Assembly (NCBI GenBank): GCA_905221605.1 | Contig: CAJNDS010000147.1 | Coordinates: forward strand, 84,167 to 148,166 | Direction of reading: 5' to 3' | From: Symbiodinium natans | Lineage: Eukaryota > Sar > Dinophyceae > Suessiales > Symbiodiniaceae | Length of the DNA: 64,000 bases | Part shown: in pieces, positions 42,401 to 54,800 of the stretch | Position numbering within the stretch: the stretch's first letter is position 1 | Layout of the letters: each line of letters begins with the position of its first letter | The notes under the pieces: model-generated | What the model saw: the letters and a program-made list of their open reading frames with translations, nothing else | Databases searched by the model: none | Told to the model about the DNA's origin: nothing | Made by a program: the position numbers and the translations under genes

Positions 42401-45400
42401 TTCTTAGGTTACCTACAAAAATGTAGGTTTTGGGGTTCTTAAGGTAAACCCTGAACCCCAACCCTGTACATTCAGGTGTCGTGGGTGGCCTGGCCGGCCG
42501 TTTTTAAACTCTGAACCCTGAGCCCTGAACCCTAAACCCTAAACCCTAGACCCTAGACCCTAGACCCTAGACCCTAGACCCTAGACCCTAGACCCTAAAC
42601 CCTAAACCCTAAACCCTAAACCCCAACCCCTTACATCCAGGCTTTGTGGGTGGCCTGGCCGACCGCTTTGGTCGGAAGAAGGGCTGCATCGCATACTGCT
42701 GGGAACTCGGGGTTTAGGGTTTAGGGTTTAGGGTGTAGGATTGAGTTTAGGGTTTAGGGTTTAGGGTTTAGAGTTTAGAGTTTAGGGTTTAGGGTTTCCT
42801 GAGTGTCGGGTGCCCATGACCTTCGGTTCGATGTGGCTCGGTCGTTGTCAATCTTGCGTTAGGTGTCTTCGGAGCCCCAAGCCCTAAGCCCCAAAACCCT
42901 GAGTGGGGTTCAGGACCTTAGAGGATCAAGCCGGCTTCCTTCTCGACGTGAATTTTGTATGAGTTGGCTTTAGATCGACTCTAGGCCGCTGCTCCAGCCT
43001 AGATGCCCGGAAGCTTAGCACCTCTGAGACCCTCAAACCCTACACCCTAAGCCCTAAACCCCTAAACCCTAAACCCTAAACCCTAAACCCTAAACCCTAA
43101 ACCCTAAAACCTAAACCCTAAACCCTAAACCGTGGCTCTGCGAGCACGCGACGATCAAGAGCCGTCAAGACGCGGCCTTCTACAGCCTCTCAACCTAGGC
43201 AGCCTCCCAGTGAAAACTACATAAAGAAGACACGTGTCAGCTTCCTCCGCGCTCCCGGCGTGAAATCCTAAATCCTAAGTTCTAATCCTACAAGCCTCCC
43301 GGAAGCTTTCGTGCCTTTGATGGGCCTCCCACGGGCCCTTCAGCCCTCCCAGACCCCGCAACATTTCCACGACGTGGTTTTGGTCAGAGGGGGGGGGGGG
43401 GGGAACGTATTTTCAAGTTTCCAAGCGGAAGTTCTGCTATTCTGGCGGGCAGGTAGTTTCACGCAAAACCTGGACCCTGTCTCTGCTCCGAGAGTAGTCT
43501 CGCGCAGAATCTGATCAATAAGCTGGTGCTGTTATCCTGGCGGCAGCCATTCTTTAAGAAGCCTGCGAAGGGCTTCTAAAAAAAAATTGCTCTTGAGCAA
43601 CTGCACGCAAGTTCAGTTGCATCTTTCGGGTACAATTGAACGTCCGCGCGACGTAGAGGCAATCCGAGCCTCTGGTGCGTGGGTCGCTTTTGCTTGTGAT
43701 TGTAAGGGGGTGTATTTGTATGATAGAGATTGGGGGGTTTAGGGTTTAGGGTTTAGGTTTAGGGTTTAGGGTTTAGGGTTTAGGGTTTAGGGTTTAGGGT
43801 TTAGGAAGAAAAGGAAAAGTTAAAATTGAATACACAATGCCGGAGTGTCACTAGGAGCCTCACTGGGCTTTGAGGGAAGGACGTCTGACTGTGTGCGCCT
43901 CCACAAGCTTGTCCGAGTGTGAGCGATTAAACCGAAACCGAAACCTAAAGCCGACCCTAAACCCTAAACCCTAAACCCTAAACTCTAAACCCTAAACCCT
44001 AAACCCTAAACCCTAAAAGGAACAGTAGGGGTTTTTAGGATTTGGGGTTAAGGCCTGCTGTACATCCTGTCCTGTGCGACCAAGCACTGGCCCGGCGCTG
44101 ATGTTGGACGAGCTTTGGGGACCTGGGATTGTGGGTTTACTTCAAAGTACCAATTATCACTGTACTTGTAGCTGTACTTATAGCCATATTAGGGCACTTC
44201 AGGGGCTTATAAGTGGGTTATAAGTACAGCTATATTCGGCTAAACGGTCCATGAACCTCCAAGTACGGGCGTGTTCCTGAGTGCTTGACCCTCGAGTACT
44301 ATGGTTAGGCAGTGAATCCGAAACCTGGATCCTCACGTCCAATTCGCACGCATAGCAAAATAAAAGGGTCATGCTAAATTTATGTTTGCTCGATGGAGCA
44401 CATCCCTTGCAAGCTCGTTTACGGCTTGCCCGCACCGCCCAAGCATCCATGAGTAAGGGGCTATAGGGTACCTTAGTGACATAACGAGGTACTTAGGGCA
44501 TGTATAAGTTTTGGGTGGACGGTTTAGGCCCTCAGGCTTTGGCTTTCTGGCTTGGAAGGTGAGTTGGGTCTGAACTCTGACTCTTTGGCAGACCTACTTG
44601 TAACCCCCTCGCAAGCACCCAAGACATCTTCCGCCGAACCCAACCCAAGAAGCCAGCCCAATGCAAAGCCTGTAGCCGCTGTCACGGATGCCTGTGCAGA
44701 GGGTTTCGAGGTGGCTGATGGATCCTTGTGAGGATTTCAATCGTAATGTTTCTCCGCACCAAAAGAACACATATGCGTTGCGGACAACCAAAAACTGTCA
44801 TCGTGGAGTTCGCCCCTACATCCCTGAGCCTTACCCCAAACTCGTACACTCCAAATCCTCGGTGCCGAGGTGTAGGGATCAGTAGTGGTCCGCAACTCAT
44901 GCAGAACCGACCGGTTATGGACAGTTACCCTAACCCCAAATCCCTAAAAGAGTTTTGGGTTTCCTTTGCCTTGTACTCAAGGAAGAACTACTGGATCCTG
45001 ATGGTGGGAAGAGTGACAGGAGGCGCTGTTGGGGCTTTGGGGTTTGGGGTTTAGGGTTTAGAGACAGACCGCTGGGGTACCTCATCTTGTGATTCCCTAC
45101 GAAGAACCGGTAGGATCAGTGTAGAGATGACCGAGACATCAGAAGCTACGGAGTCAGCAAAGGCGGCTGGGGGTTTGCCTTATTGTGATCCTTATTCTAA
45201 GGGGATCCTCTTTTTGGGGTTGAAATTAGGCCGTGGGCAGTGACTCGCAGGCGGCAATCCAGAAGCATGTAGCTCCTTCTATAGAACTTATAGAGGGGAA
45301 AGAGTGCATCATCAACCCTGTCGCCTGTCAGGCTTTGCAACCTCCCTGCTGTTCTCCTGCTTTGAGTGCCAGGAGCTCAGGTGTCCATTGCGCACAATGA

Positions 45401-48400
45401 TTGCTCAAAAGTCGTGGCGTAGGTGCTGGAAAAGAGGACAAATCACCACTGCGTCCTGCTTTGGATGTTTGGTGTCTGGCTCGTGGCACTGCCGTGGCTG
45501 GCCGCGTGCACTTCTGTGCATCAAATCTCACATCGTCCCAGTATTCATTGCCTGCATTGCGTTTAGCGTTTAGTGACCGAAGGTCTGTAGAGAGCATGCC
45601 AGCACAGCTGAAAAGGTTGGATGGTTTCCGAGCACACGTGCCGCAACAAGTTCTCGTCCACGCTGTTGAGCTACATGTGCGGGCCCTCAGACTGGCGCCA
45701 AACCCCTCCTAGCCTCACTTTTCCAACCAACAGGTGTGCAGGTGCAGATTCTGGATAAGACACCCTCAATATATGGAGGGTATAGGGTTTAGGGTTTAGG
45801 GCTTAAGGGGGTATAAGGGGAGTATAAGGGGGGTATGTTACACTCACCAAGGTGCTCTTAGGCCCCCATCCCCAGGCCCTAAGAGCCACGTGACTTGTGA
45901 GGTTCAGGTACGGGTAGGTCTTTGGCTTGTTTCTGGCTGGTTCTTAGTAGGGTGAGGGAATGAGGGCCCTACATATACCCTTTAAGGGATTATATAGGGC
46001 TAGTAGGGTGAGGGAATGAGGGCCCTATATATACCCTTTAAGGGATTATATGGGGACCTCATTCCTTCATGCTCGACTAAGAACCAGAGGGGAGTTTTGG
46101 TCACTTTGGACCTCGACTAAAGACCTGCATGCTATTTATTCCCCAAGACTATATACTATTTGCTGAACAACCCCCCCCCCCCCCCCTCAAAAAAAAAGAT
46201 TGAGATTCTCATCCCTGTATTACCCTTATATTAGAAGGAAGAGTCTTTTCACTTTTTGGTGGGTTCTTAAGCCAGTCGAAGAAGATGTTCAGGGGGTGGG
46301 TCTCTCTCTTGGTAGCCCGGTGGTACCCTTTTGCACTTTCTTTTTTGTGTCTAGGTTCCCTTACACACGAGACAACGCCAAAAAAGGGTACCCTTACAAC
46401 AATAAAATGGTTACTGGACTACCACGCTCTTTGGAGTTCAGGGGCTGAGAAGGAGGGTTTACGAGTCTAGGGGTTTAGGGCTTGTGGCCCTAAACCCAAA
46501 CCCCACCCTACCTACATCCTACACCCCCTAAAAAGGGGCCCTAAACCCTAAGCCCTAAACCCTAAACCCTAAACCCTAAACCACCGCCTAAACCCTACAC
46601 CCTAAACCCCCCCAAAAAGGGGGGGGGATTTACAGGGGTTCAGAATAGGGGTCTCAATAGCCCGGAGCCCAGGTTCGGGATGAAGTTCACCATCATGTAC
46701 CTGGCCTCAGCCCTACGGGGCCAAGCACAGGCAAGATGATGGCGTTTAGGGTTTAGGGGTTTAGGGTTTAGGGTTTAGGGTTTGTCAAAGTGTGTAGCTA
46801 GATGTTCCTTTTTCTTGGCCCCTGAACTTCTGTGAAGGGTTGGGCTTGTCTAAGGGTAGTTTTATGGTCCCTGAATATGGCCCCTTGCCTTCTTCAAATG
46901 GACTGAAGTATCGGCTCTTGGGACGTATAGGGTATATCAAGGGTATATAAGGTGTCCCCATGTAAGGCATACTACGGGACCATGAAACTAACCTCAGGGT
47001 TTGGGGTGCCGGTCTCTGGTGACTCAGCGCGGGCCTCAGTCCTGGCATGAAGCAGTTTCCAGGCTCAAAAACCCTAAACCCTAAACCCTAAACCCTAAAC
47101 CCTAAACCCTAAGGGTTGCGGGTCTAGTGTTGAGGGTTTTGGGGAAGTTTAGGGTTCAGGGTTTAGGGTTATTGCATTTCGGGTTTCCTTACTGGCTCTC
47201 TCAGTAGGAAGTGAGGGAAATGGGTTCGTATGCAACCCCTTGAGAGGGATACGTTGCCTAACGCCCTCCTTGGAAGCCCTTTTTAACTTTCCAAGTCTAC
47301 CTAGTATCCCCCTAGAATTGCCTTGAGTTACCTGACTAACCCAACTTTCTCTCCGTTTAGGGTTAAGGGTCCACTTGGAGGTTCATTGGTAGCTAGAAGT
47401 AGGGTTATAAGTTATAAGTATGGCAGCTACACCTGTAACCATGTTTAGGCTACTTACAACCCTACTTATAAACCATGTTAAGTAGGATAAGAATTCTAAA
47501 CCCTAAGCCCTAAACCCTAAACCCAAAAGCCTTTGAATCCTCAGCGCTACCGGTCCTAAGAAAGACCTCCGAATCCCCAACACCTCTGAGGTCGCCATCA
47601 CCTCCGGGTTCTGTGCGCAGGCAAGGCTCCGAGTTGTTTGGTTTAGGGTTTAAGGTTTAGGGTTTAGGGTTTAGGGTTTAGGGTTTAGGGTTTAGGGTTT
47701 AGGGTTTAGGGTTTAGGGTTTAGGGGTTAGGGTTTAGGGTTTAGGGTTTAGGGTTTACGGTTTAGGGTTTAGGGTTTAGGGTTTAGGGTTTAGGGTTTAG
47801 GGTTTAGGGTTTGATGCTCAGAGCCTGGGTTCAAAAAAGGGTTTAGGGTTTTGGGGTTTGGGCTCTGGGTTTCGGGGTGGTGGGCCTCGCGCCTAGCTGG
47901 TAAATTTCGCGGAGCACGTCGGTTCAACACCAACCGGCGCTAACTCCTGACACAGGGGTTGGGGGTGCATGCTTGTTTTATTTTGAGAGTGAACAGCCAT
48001 CTGAAGGCTCTGCGCACCCACAGCGGCGAGCAAGCATGTTTTACGGCTTGTTAAGGGTCAGCGTCCCACCGATGAGCTACCATGAGACCGAGATTCCCGA
48101 GAGATTCCCGAAGAACCAGGCCAGAAGCAAACCCTACCCCCCTATAGCCTTGCCATGGCTGACCTTAACTTCAAGTTAAGCGCTTGCAGCGGGCTCACGC
48201 GCATTTGCTCCAGTTGCACCCGCGGCTTATGGTTGGAACCGAAAGCACCATAAATGTCAGTGAAAACCCTTAAGTTCGACACAGTGTGTTGGGAGTATTG
48301 TCGCTAATTTTGCAGGGCCGTTTTTCTACGAACTTTTCGGGCGGCCACCACCATGCGAAATGCATTATTTGTCATTTCTTTCTGGTTGGCGTTGGTTCGA

Positions 48401-51400
48401 GGCGAAGAAAAGCTAAGGTCAGTGAAAACTTTAAGTTCAACATGGGGTGTTGGAACTATTGTAGCTGATTTTGCCAGACAGTTTTTTTGCGACTAACTTT
48501 TCGGGTGCCACACCCATGCGAAATTCACCGTCTGCCCTTTTTTCTGGTATGTGATGGCTCGAGCCGAACAAAAAGTCAAGGCCGGTGAAAGCCCTTAAGA
48601 TCAACACCGGGCGTTGAGTTTTTTGTTGCTAACTTTCCGGGGTGGTTTCTCTACTGGTTTTTTCGGCTGTCGGATGACCGTTTTCGGCGCTGAAAATGGG
48701 CAATAACTGTTTGCACGGAGCAACAATTTAGAAACTGTCTTTGCTTTGTTTTTGGATGTTTTATTTGTTTTTTTGGGTTTAGGGTCTAGGGTTTAGGGTT
48801 TTGAGTTTAGGGTTTAGAAGCCCAACAAAAGCAAAACGGAAAAAAACCTTTTAAAAAATAGACCTCCCCATTGAAATCCAAATGTCAGCTGTGTTTGGCG
48901 GTTTGCAGCTGAAAGGGTTGGGACGGCTGGCTGTTCGGCCTTAATCTGGGAGTTAAAGGTGGCTTTAGTAATGATGGCGATGGCTGTGCGGTGTGGGTGG
49001 CTTAGATCCGGAAATCGAGCGACTCTGACCCCAAAAAAAAGTTAGAGACCAAAAAAAAAGTTAAGTTCAACACCGTGTTGAACCTAACTTTTCGTGTTGG
49101 AAATCCTGCGTGTTTTTGCTGAATCCTACGTGGTTTTTGGGCTGTCGTGTGACGTGTTTCAGGGAAAAATGTGGGAAATAAGGGTAAAAAAAGGTCAAAC
49201 GGCGTCGGTTTGTAGCCTTGCCGCCTGAAAAAGCACGTAGGAAAACAGCAAAAACACGTAGGATTTCCAACGCGAAAAGTTAGGTTCAACACGGTGTTGA
49301 ACTTAACTTTTTTTTTGGTCTCTAACTTTTTTTTGGGGTCAGAGTCGCTCGATTTCGGGATCTAAGCCACCCACACCGCACTGCCATGGCCATCATTACT
49401 AAAGCCACCTTTAACTCCCAGATTAAGGCCGAACAGCCAACCGTCCCAACCAACCCTTTCAGCTGCAAACAGCCAAACACAGCTGACATTTGGATTTCAA
49501 TGGGGAGGTCTATTTTTTAAAAGGTTTTTTTTCCGTTTTGCTTTTGTTGGGCTTCTAAACCCTAAACTCAAAACCCTAAACCCTAGACCCTAAACCCAAC
49601 AAAACAAATAAAACATCCAGAAACAAAGCAAAGACAGTTTCTAAATTGTTGCTCCGTGCAAACAGTTATTGCCCATTTTCAGCGCCGAAAACGGTCATCC
49701 GACAGCCGAAAAAACCAGTAGAGAAACCACCCCGGAAAGTTAGCAACAACAAACTCAACGCCCGGTGTTGATCTTAAGAGCTTTCACCGGCCTTGACTTT
49801 TTGTCGGCTCGAGCCATCACATACCAGAAAAAAGGACAGACGGTGAATTTCGCATGGGTGTGGCACCCGAAAAGTTAGTCGCAAAAAAACTGTCTGGCAA
49901 AATCAGCTACAAGAGTTCCAACACCCCATGTTGAACTTAAGGTTTTCACTGACCTTAGCTTTTCTTCGCCTCGAACCAACGCCAACCAGAAAGAAATGAC
50001 AAATAATGCATTTCGCATGGTGGTGGCCACCCGAAAAGTTCGTAGAAAAACGGCCCTGCAAAATTAGCGACAATACTCCCAACACACTGTGTCGAACTTA
50101 AGGGTTTTCACTGACATTTATGGTGCTTTCGGTTCCAACCATAAAGCGCGGGGTGCAACTAGAGCAAATGCGCGTGAGCCCGCTGCAAGCGCTTAACTTG
50201 AAGTTAAGGTCAGCCATGGCAAGGCTATAGGGGGTAGGGCTTGCTTCTGGCCAGGTTCTTCGGGAATCTGAGGCTCATGGAGGTTCACGGGCGGGACGCC
50301 GGCCCTTAGCAATCAGTAAAACATGTTGGTTCGCTGCTGTGGGTGTGCAGAGCTTTCAAATGGTTGTTCAGTCCAAAAAAAAGCAAGCATGCACTCCCAA
50401 CCCCTATATAAGGAGTTAGCCTCGATTGGTGTCGAACTCACCTTCCCGAAACCTGGTTCGCGAAATTTACCACGCCTAGCTGAAGGAAAGTCCAGTTCGC
50501 GGGGTGCGCGTCATTCTGGGGGGAAGCCCTGCGTGACAAACCTGGCAGTTCACGGACAACATCTCACAACACGTCTCACTGGGTTTAGGGTCCAGGGTTT
50601 AGGGTTTAGGATCACCCCACTCCCACCCTAAACACTACAAAGCCTAGACCCTAAACCCCGAACCCAAGTAACCCCAATCCCTAAACTTACTTCGCCTTTA
50701 GCTGAACTTTAAACTTTTTGGGTTTCCTTTTTTAGTAGGAATATTAAAGTTTAACCTTTTTCCACCTTGGTCATTGGAGAAGTAAGTAAACCCCACTCCT
50801 CCCTCAGGTTTTTCAGGGCAAAGCCTCCTCATCCCTTAAGCCTGAAGCTACTTACTTGGTAGGTAGAGTAGGTAGCCTTTAACCTTTTTGGGGTATTCTA
50901 ATCCCTATAAAAAATCCCAAAGGTTAGCCTTTAATTCCCCGGGTTACTGGACTACTAAGCTTAGGGTTTAGGGTGACTTGGGGCCTTATTCTGAACAGGG
51001 GACACGAACAATGCGTTAAAAAAAAAACCCTCCCCTTTGAACCCTAAACCCTTGACTCCCAGCTCTTGTCGCAAGGTGTCACCTCATTGAACCCTAAACC
51101 CTAAACCCTAAACCCTAAACCCTAAACCCTAAACCCTAAACCCTAAACCCCGCCCTCCTTTTTTCCCAAAAAAAGCGCGCGCAGTTCGCCGTGGACGCGA
51201 CGACGTTCGGGCCAGTCCGCGAAGGTTCGGCCATGCCTGGGGCCCCAAAAGGGAGGGCTGAAAGGGTTTAGGGCAAAGTTTAGGGTTTAGGGTTTAGGGT
51301 TTAGGGTTTAGGTTTAGGGTTTGATAGTTTTTTTTTTTTTTTTTTTTTGTGGGGGGGGGTTCCAATGTATGGGCGGCCCTTTTTTTGTATAGGGTGTATA

Positions 51401-51737
51401 TTGAGGGACCATGTAACTACCCTTAGCAGCTTTGTTAGGCTTTTTGGGGAAATATAGAAGCTTTGTTAGGCTTTTTGGGAAATTTGTACGGTATATGGGG
51501 CTCATGGGGTTGATAGGGTTGGTAGGTTTTGTGTTTTATAGGGTTTATTGGATGCTTTTTTTTTTGGCGGGGGGGGGGGGGGGTTATGAGGGTTTGCGTG
51601 GTTTATGGGGTGGTTTATTGTTTTTGTTGGGATTCTGGGGTTTATGTTTATAGACCATAGGGTTTTGTTCACAATAGGACTTGCTTGGTTTTGCAGGGTC
51701 TTTTGGCAGTGGTAGAGAGGAGGAGGAGGAGGAGGAA

Positions 51738-51833
<96 letters not shown>

Positions 51834-54800
51834 TAGTAGTAGTAGTAGTAGCAGCAGCAGTAGAAGTAGTAGTAGCAGCACATCCTGATTGCGGTAGCTC
51901 TGGTATCTCTAGTACTATCGATACGCATGGCGACAAGAGGTGAACGGACAGCGCTGCTGTAATAACTTGGGATGTTCCCCCCCAAATACTACCCTAAACC
52001 CTAAACCCTAAACCCTAAACCCTAAGGGACTGTTCGTATAAAGGGGGAACATCCCAAATCCGAAAACAAGTATGCCAGACGTTTCCTGGTGTGCAGGGCC
52101 TTTGCTGACAAGCCCCGGACTCCGGAGCCGCCCAGATATAGGGTTTAGGGTTTAGGGTTTAGGGGGGGGGGGGGGGGCGGGGAGTCCAGGGGGGTAGGTG
52201 CCTTAGGGGAGCTTGGGGAGCCTTAGGGAGTATTAGGGAACCTTGGGTTACATACCCCCCCTTGAACCCCCCCTCCTTTAAGATCTTTAAACTTTTGGGC
52301 TTCCTTGCTTGCTGGGAATAATAAAGTTCACCCTTTTATTCCCTTGGTTTTTGGAGAAGTACGGGACCCTAGAAGCCCAGGTACGCCGGTGGAAACATTG
52401 TGCCCTTCGACCTCTCAGTTGCTTTGGCAGCATCGGCTCAGTAGACCTCAGCCTTTTTGGGCTGTTCACCCTTGTACTAACAGTCCTGAGTAGGATGATG
52501 GTCCCCCCCCTATTATAACCCCGACTAAGGACTGGTAGTGTCAGGGGGAACACCTAAACCCCAAGCCCTAAACCCTCGGCAAATCTAGGCGGCCCAACCC
52601 CAAAACCCTAAAGCCGTTTAAATCCGAAGCCGCAGACCGTAAACTTGCAATTCGGCCCTTGCGATGTTTCCTATGTGCCCTTATTATTGGGATGAAGAGG
52701 AGGCATTTTTCTTGGGATTCAGAGCATCATAATTAGGCACATTTTTTCAGAGGGTTTCAGGGCCCTAAACCCTAAACCCTAAACCCTACACCCTACACCC
52801 TACACCCTAAACCCTCAACCCTAAACTGCAAACCGAGGCCTGCGTGCTGGTCTTTGCCTTGGGGGTGATTGGCTGTGTTGGGGCCTCGTCTTGGTGCGGG
52901 CGCGGCCTCGGCTTTCCGTGCGGGTACCGAAGCTGTGAATCTTCAATGTTGGAGGGTTTAGGGTTTAGGGTTTAGGGTTTAGGGTTTAGGGTTTAGGGAG
53001 TCTAGGGGTTGAGTTCAAGGGTAGCTGCTAGAATTTAAGGCAGACTTTATATCTGGTAGGACCTGGAGTTGCTCAAAGAGCACTGCCTAGCGGGCTGCGG
53101 ACGGCAGCTGACGGATTCGCGAGTCTGCGCGAGAGAGAGAGAGAGAGAGAGAGAGAACAAAAAACGGCCTCCAGGCCCACCCACGCAAAGTACATCCCTT
53201 GCTTAAGCCCCCCAAAAGCCGCACTTCAATTGGGTTTAGGGCTTAGGGTTTAGGGTTTAGGGAATCTATATTCTCGCTGGGGTGGGGGGTTCAGAGTAGG
53301 GTTTAGGTTTTTAGGGTTTAAGTAGTGCTTAGGGTTCAACAGTTTAGGGTTTGGGGTTTTGGGAGGGTCTTGAGGCCTAAACCCCTAGACCCTAAACCCT
53401 TGAGGTGTGGGAGGAAAACTATGGCCAAGCGGATGCCGTCGCCGCGACCCAAGAGAGTCCGGAAGTTCCTACTTGGGGGGCCAAATGAAGCCTGATCCTA
53501 AACCCTTACCCCTAAACCCAAACCCTAAACCCCAGACCCCAAACCCTAAACTCTAAATCCAAACCCTAAACCCTAAACCCAAACCCTAAACCCTAAACCC
53601 CAGGCCCCAAGCCCTGGTCATATGGGTAGTTCTTTCAGTTCGGGTACCTGCTTGGGTCCTAAACATCGTATGCAGAATCCCGTTTAGGGTTTAGCGTTTA
53701 TAAGGTTTAGGCTTTAGGGGTTATAGGGTTTAGGGTTTAGGGTTTATAGGGTTTAGAGTTTAGGGTTAAGGGTTCAGGGTTTAGGGTTTAGGGTTTAGGG
53801 TTTAGGGTTTAGGGTTGGTCAACAATGTCGGACCCATTCGTCTCGCAGGCTTCGCTTGGAATGTCCGCGCCTCCCGAGCTTTCTTCGCTTTCCCCTCCTC
53901 CCCCAAAGACTTCCCTCGAGTTTTTCCGAGCACGAAATCCCTTAGTTAAGGAATTAACCTCAATTTCTATAGGGATCCTGTATATGACTGAAGGAATATT
54001 CCTGAATGAAAGGGTCTTGGGCTCTTGGGGTTAGCAGAGCCCCAAATCCGTTGTGGACTTTGGTATCCGCAACGACGCCCTGCAAGCCCTAAAGAACGAA
54101 GCCCAGTTTAAGGTTTAGGGCTTAGGGCTTAGGGTTTAGGGGGTGGACGGTTACATCCTCGTCTTCAAACCCTCAACCCTGAACCCCAAGCCCTAAACCC
54201 ACTTAACCGTAAACCTTAAACCCTTTTAACCCCAACCCCAAAAAAACCTAAACCCTCTTAGCCCCAACCCCCAAACCCTAAGCTTGCGAATCCCCAACCC
54301 CTAAACCCTAAACCCTCTTAACCCACAACTCCGAAACCCTAAACCTTAAACCCTCCAAGCCCCTAACCCTAAACCCTTTTAACCCCCAACCCCGAGACTA
54401 GGTTCGATGAGATTGAGGGTTTAGGGCTTTAGGGTAATTAGGGAGGGTTTTAGGGTTTTAGGATTTAGGTTTAGGGTTTTGAATAGTGGAGTAGGTGTGT
54501 TTGCCGGGCTATTGACTCAGAGACCTGGATGGAACAAGGGTTTAGGGTTTAGAGTTTAGGGTTTAGGGTTTAGGGTTTAGGGCTAGGGTTACCCTGAGTC
54601 TCCGAGCCTCCAGTTCCCGATTCTCTCAGGCCACCAACTCCTCCGAAGGTGGACTCCTCAGGTTTTGGGTTTAGGGTTTAGGGTTTAGGGTTTAGGGCTA
54701 CTAGGACCCTTTAAACCAAAAAGGGTACGCTTGTTGTTAGTCTTGGGTCTAAAAAAGATGGTATGTTAGGGTGACGGGGTTTTTCAGGGCGTTCGGAGCA

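Noticed and set aside
45304-45712. Overlapping ORFs of 89, 89 and 103 aa
   Set aside because: The first only contains transporter exon 8 read through into introns, and the 103-aa frame crosses exon 9 in a wrong frame.
48286-50085. 60-aa ORF present in both arms of the inverted repeat
   Set aside because: Its conservation follows from the recent inverted duplication; no independent sign of coding.
51502-51985. Polythreonine, polytyrosine, polyleucine and polyserine ORFs
   Set aside because: Translation of the (AGT)n microsatellite in different frames.
52095-52135. Possible small transporter exon reading AFADKPRTPEPP between exons 12 and 13
   Set aside because: Its position suits the few residues missing there, but no pair of splice sites gives a compatible phase on both sides.
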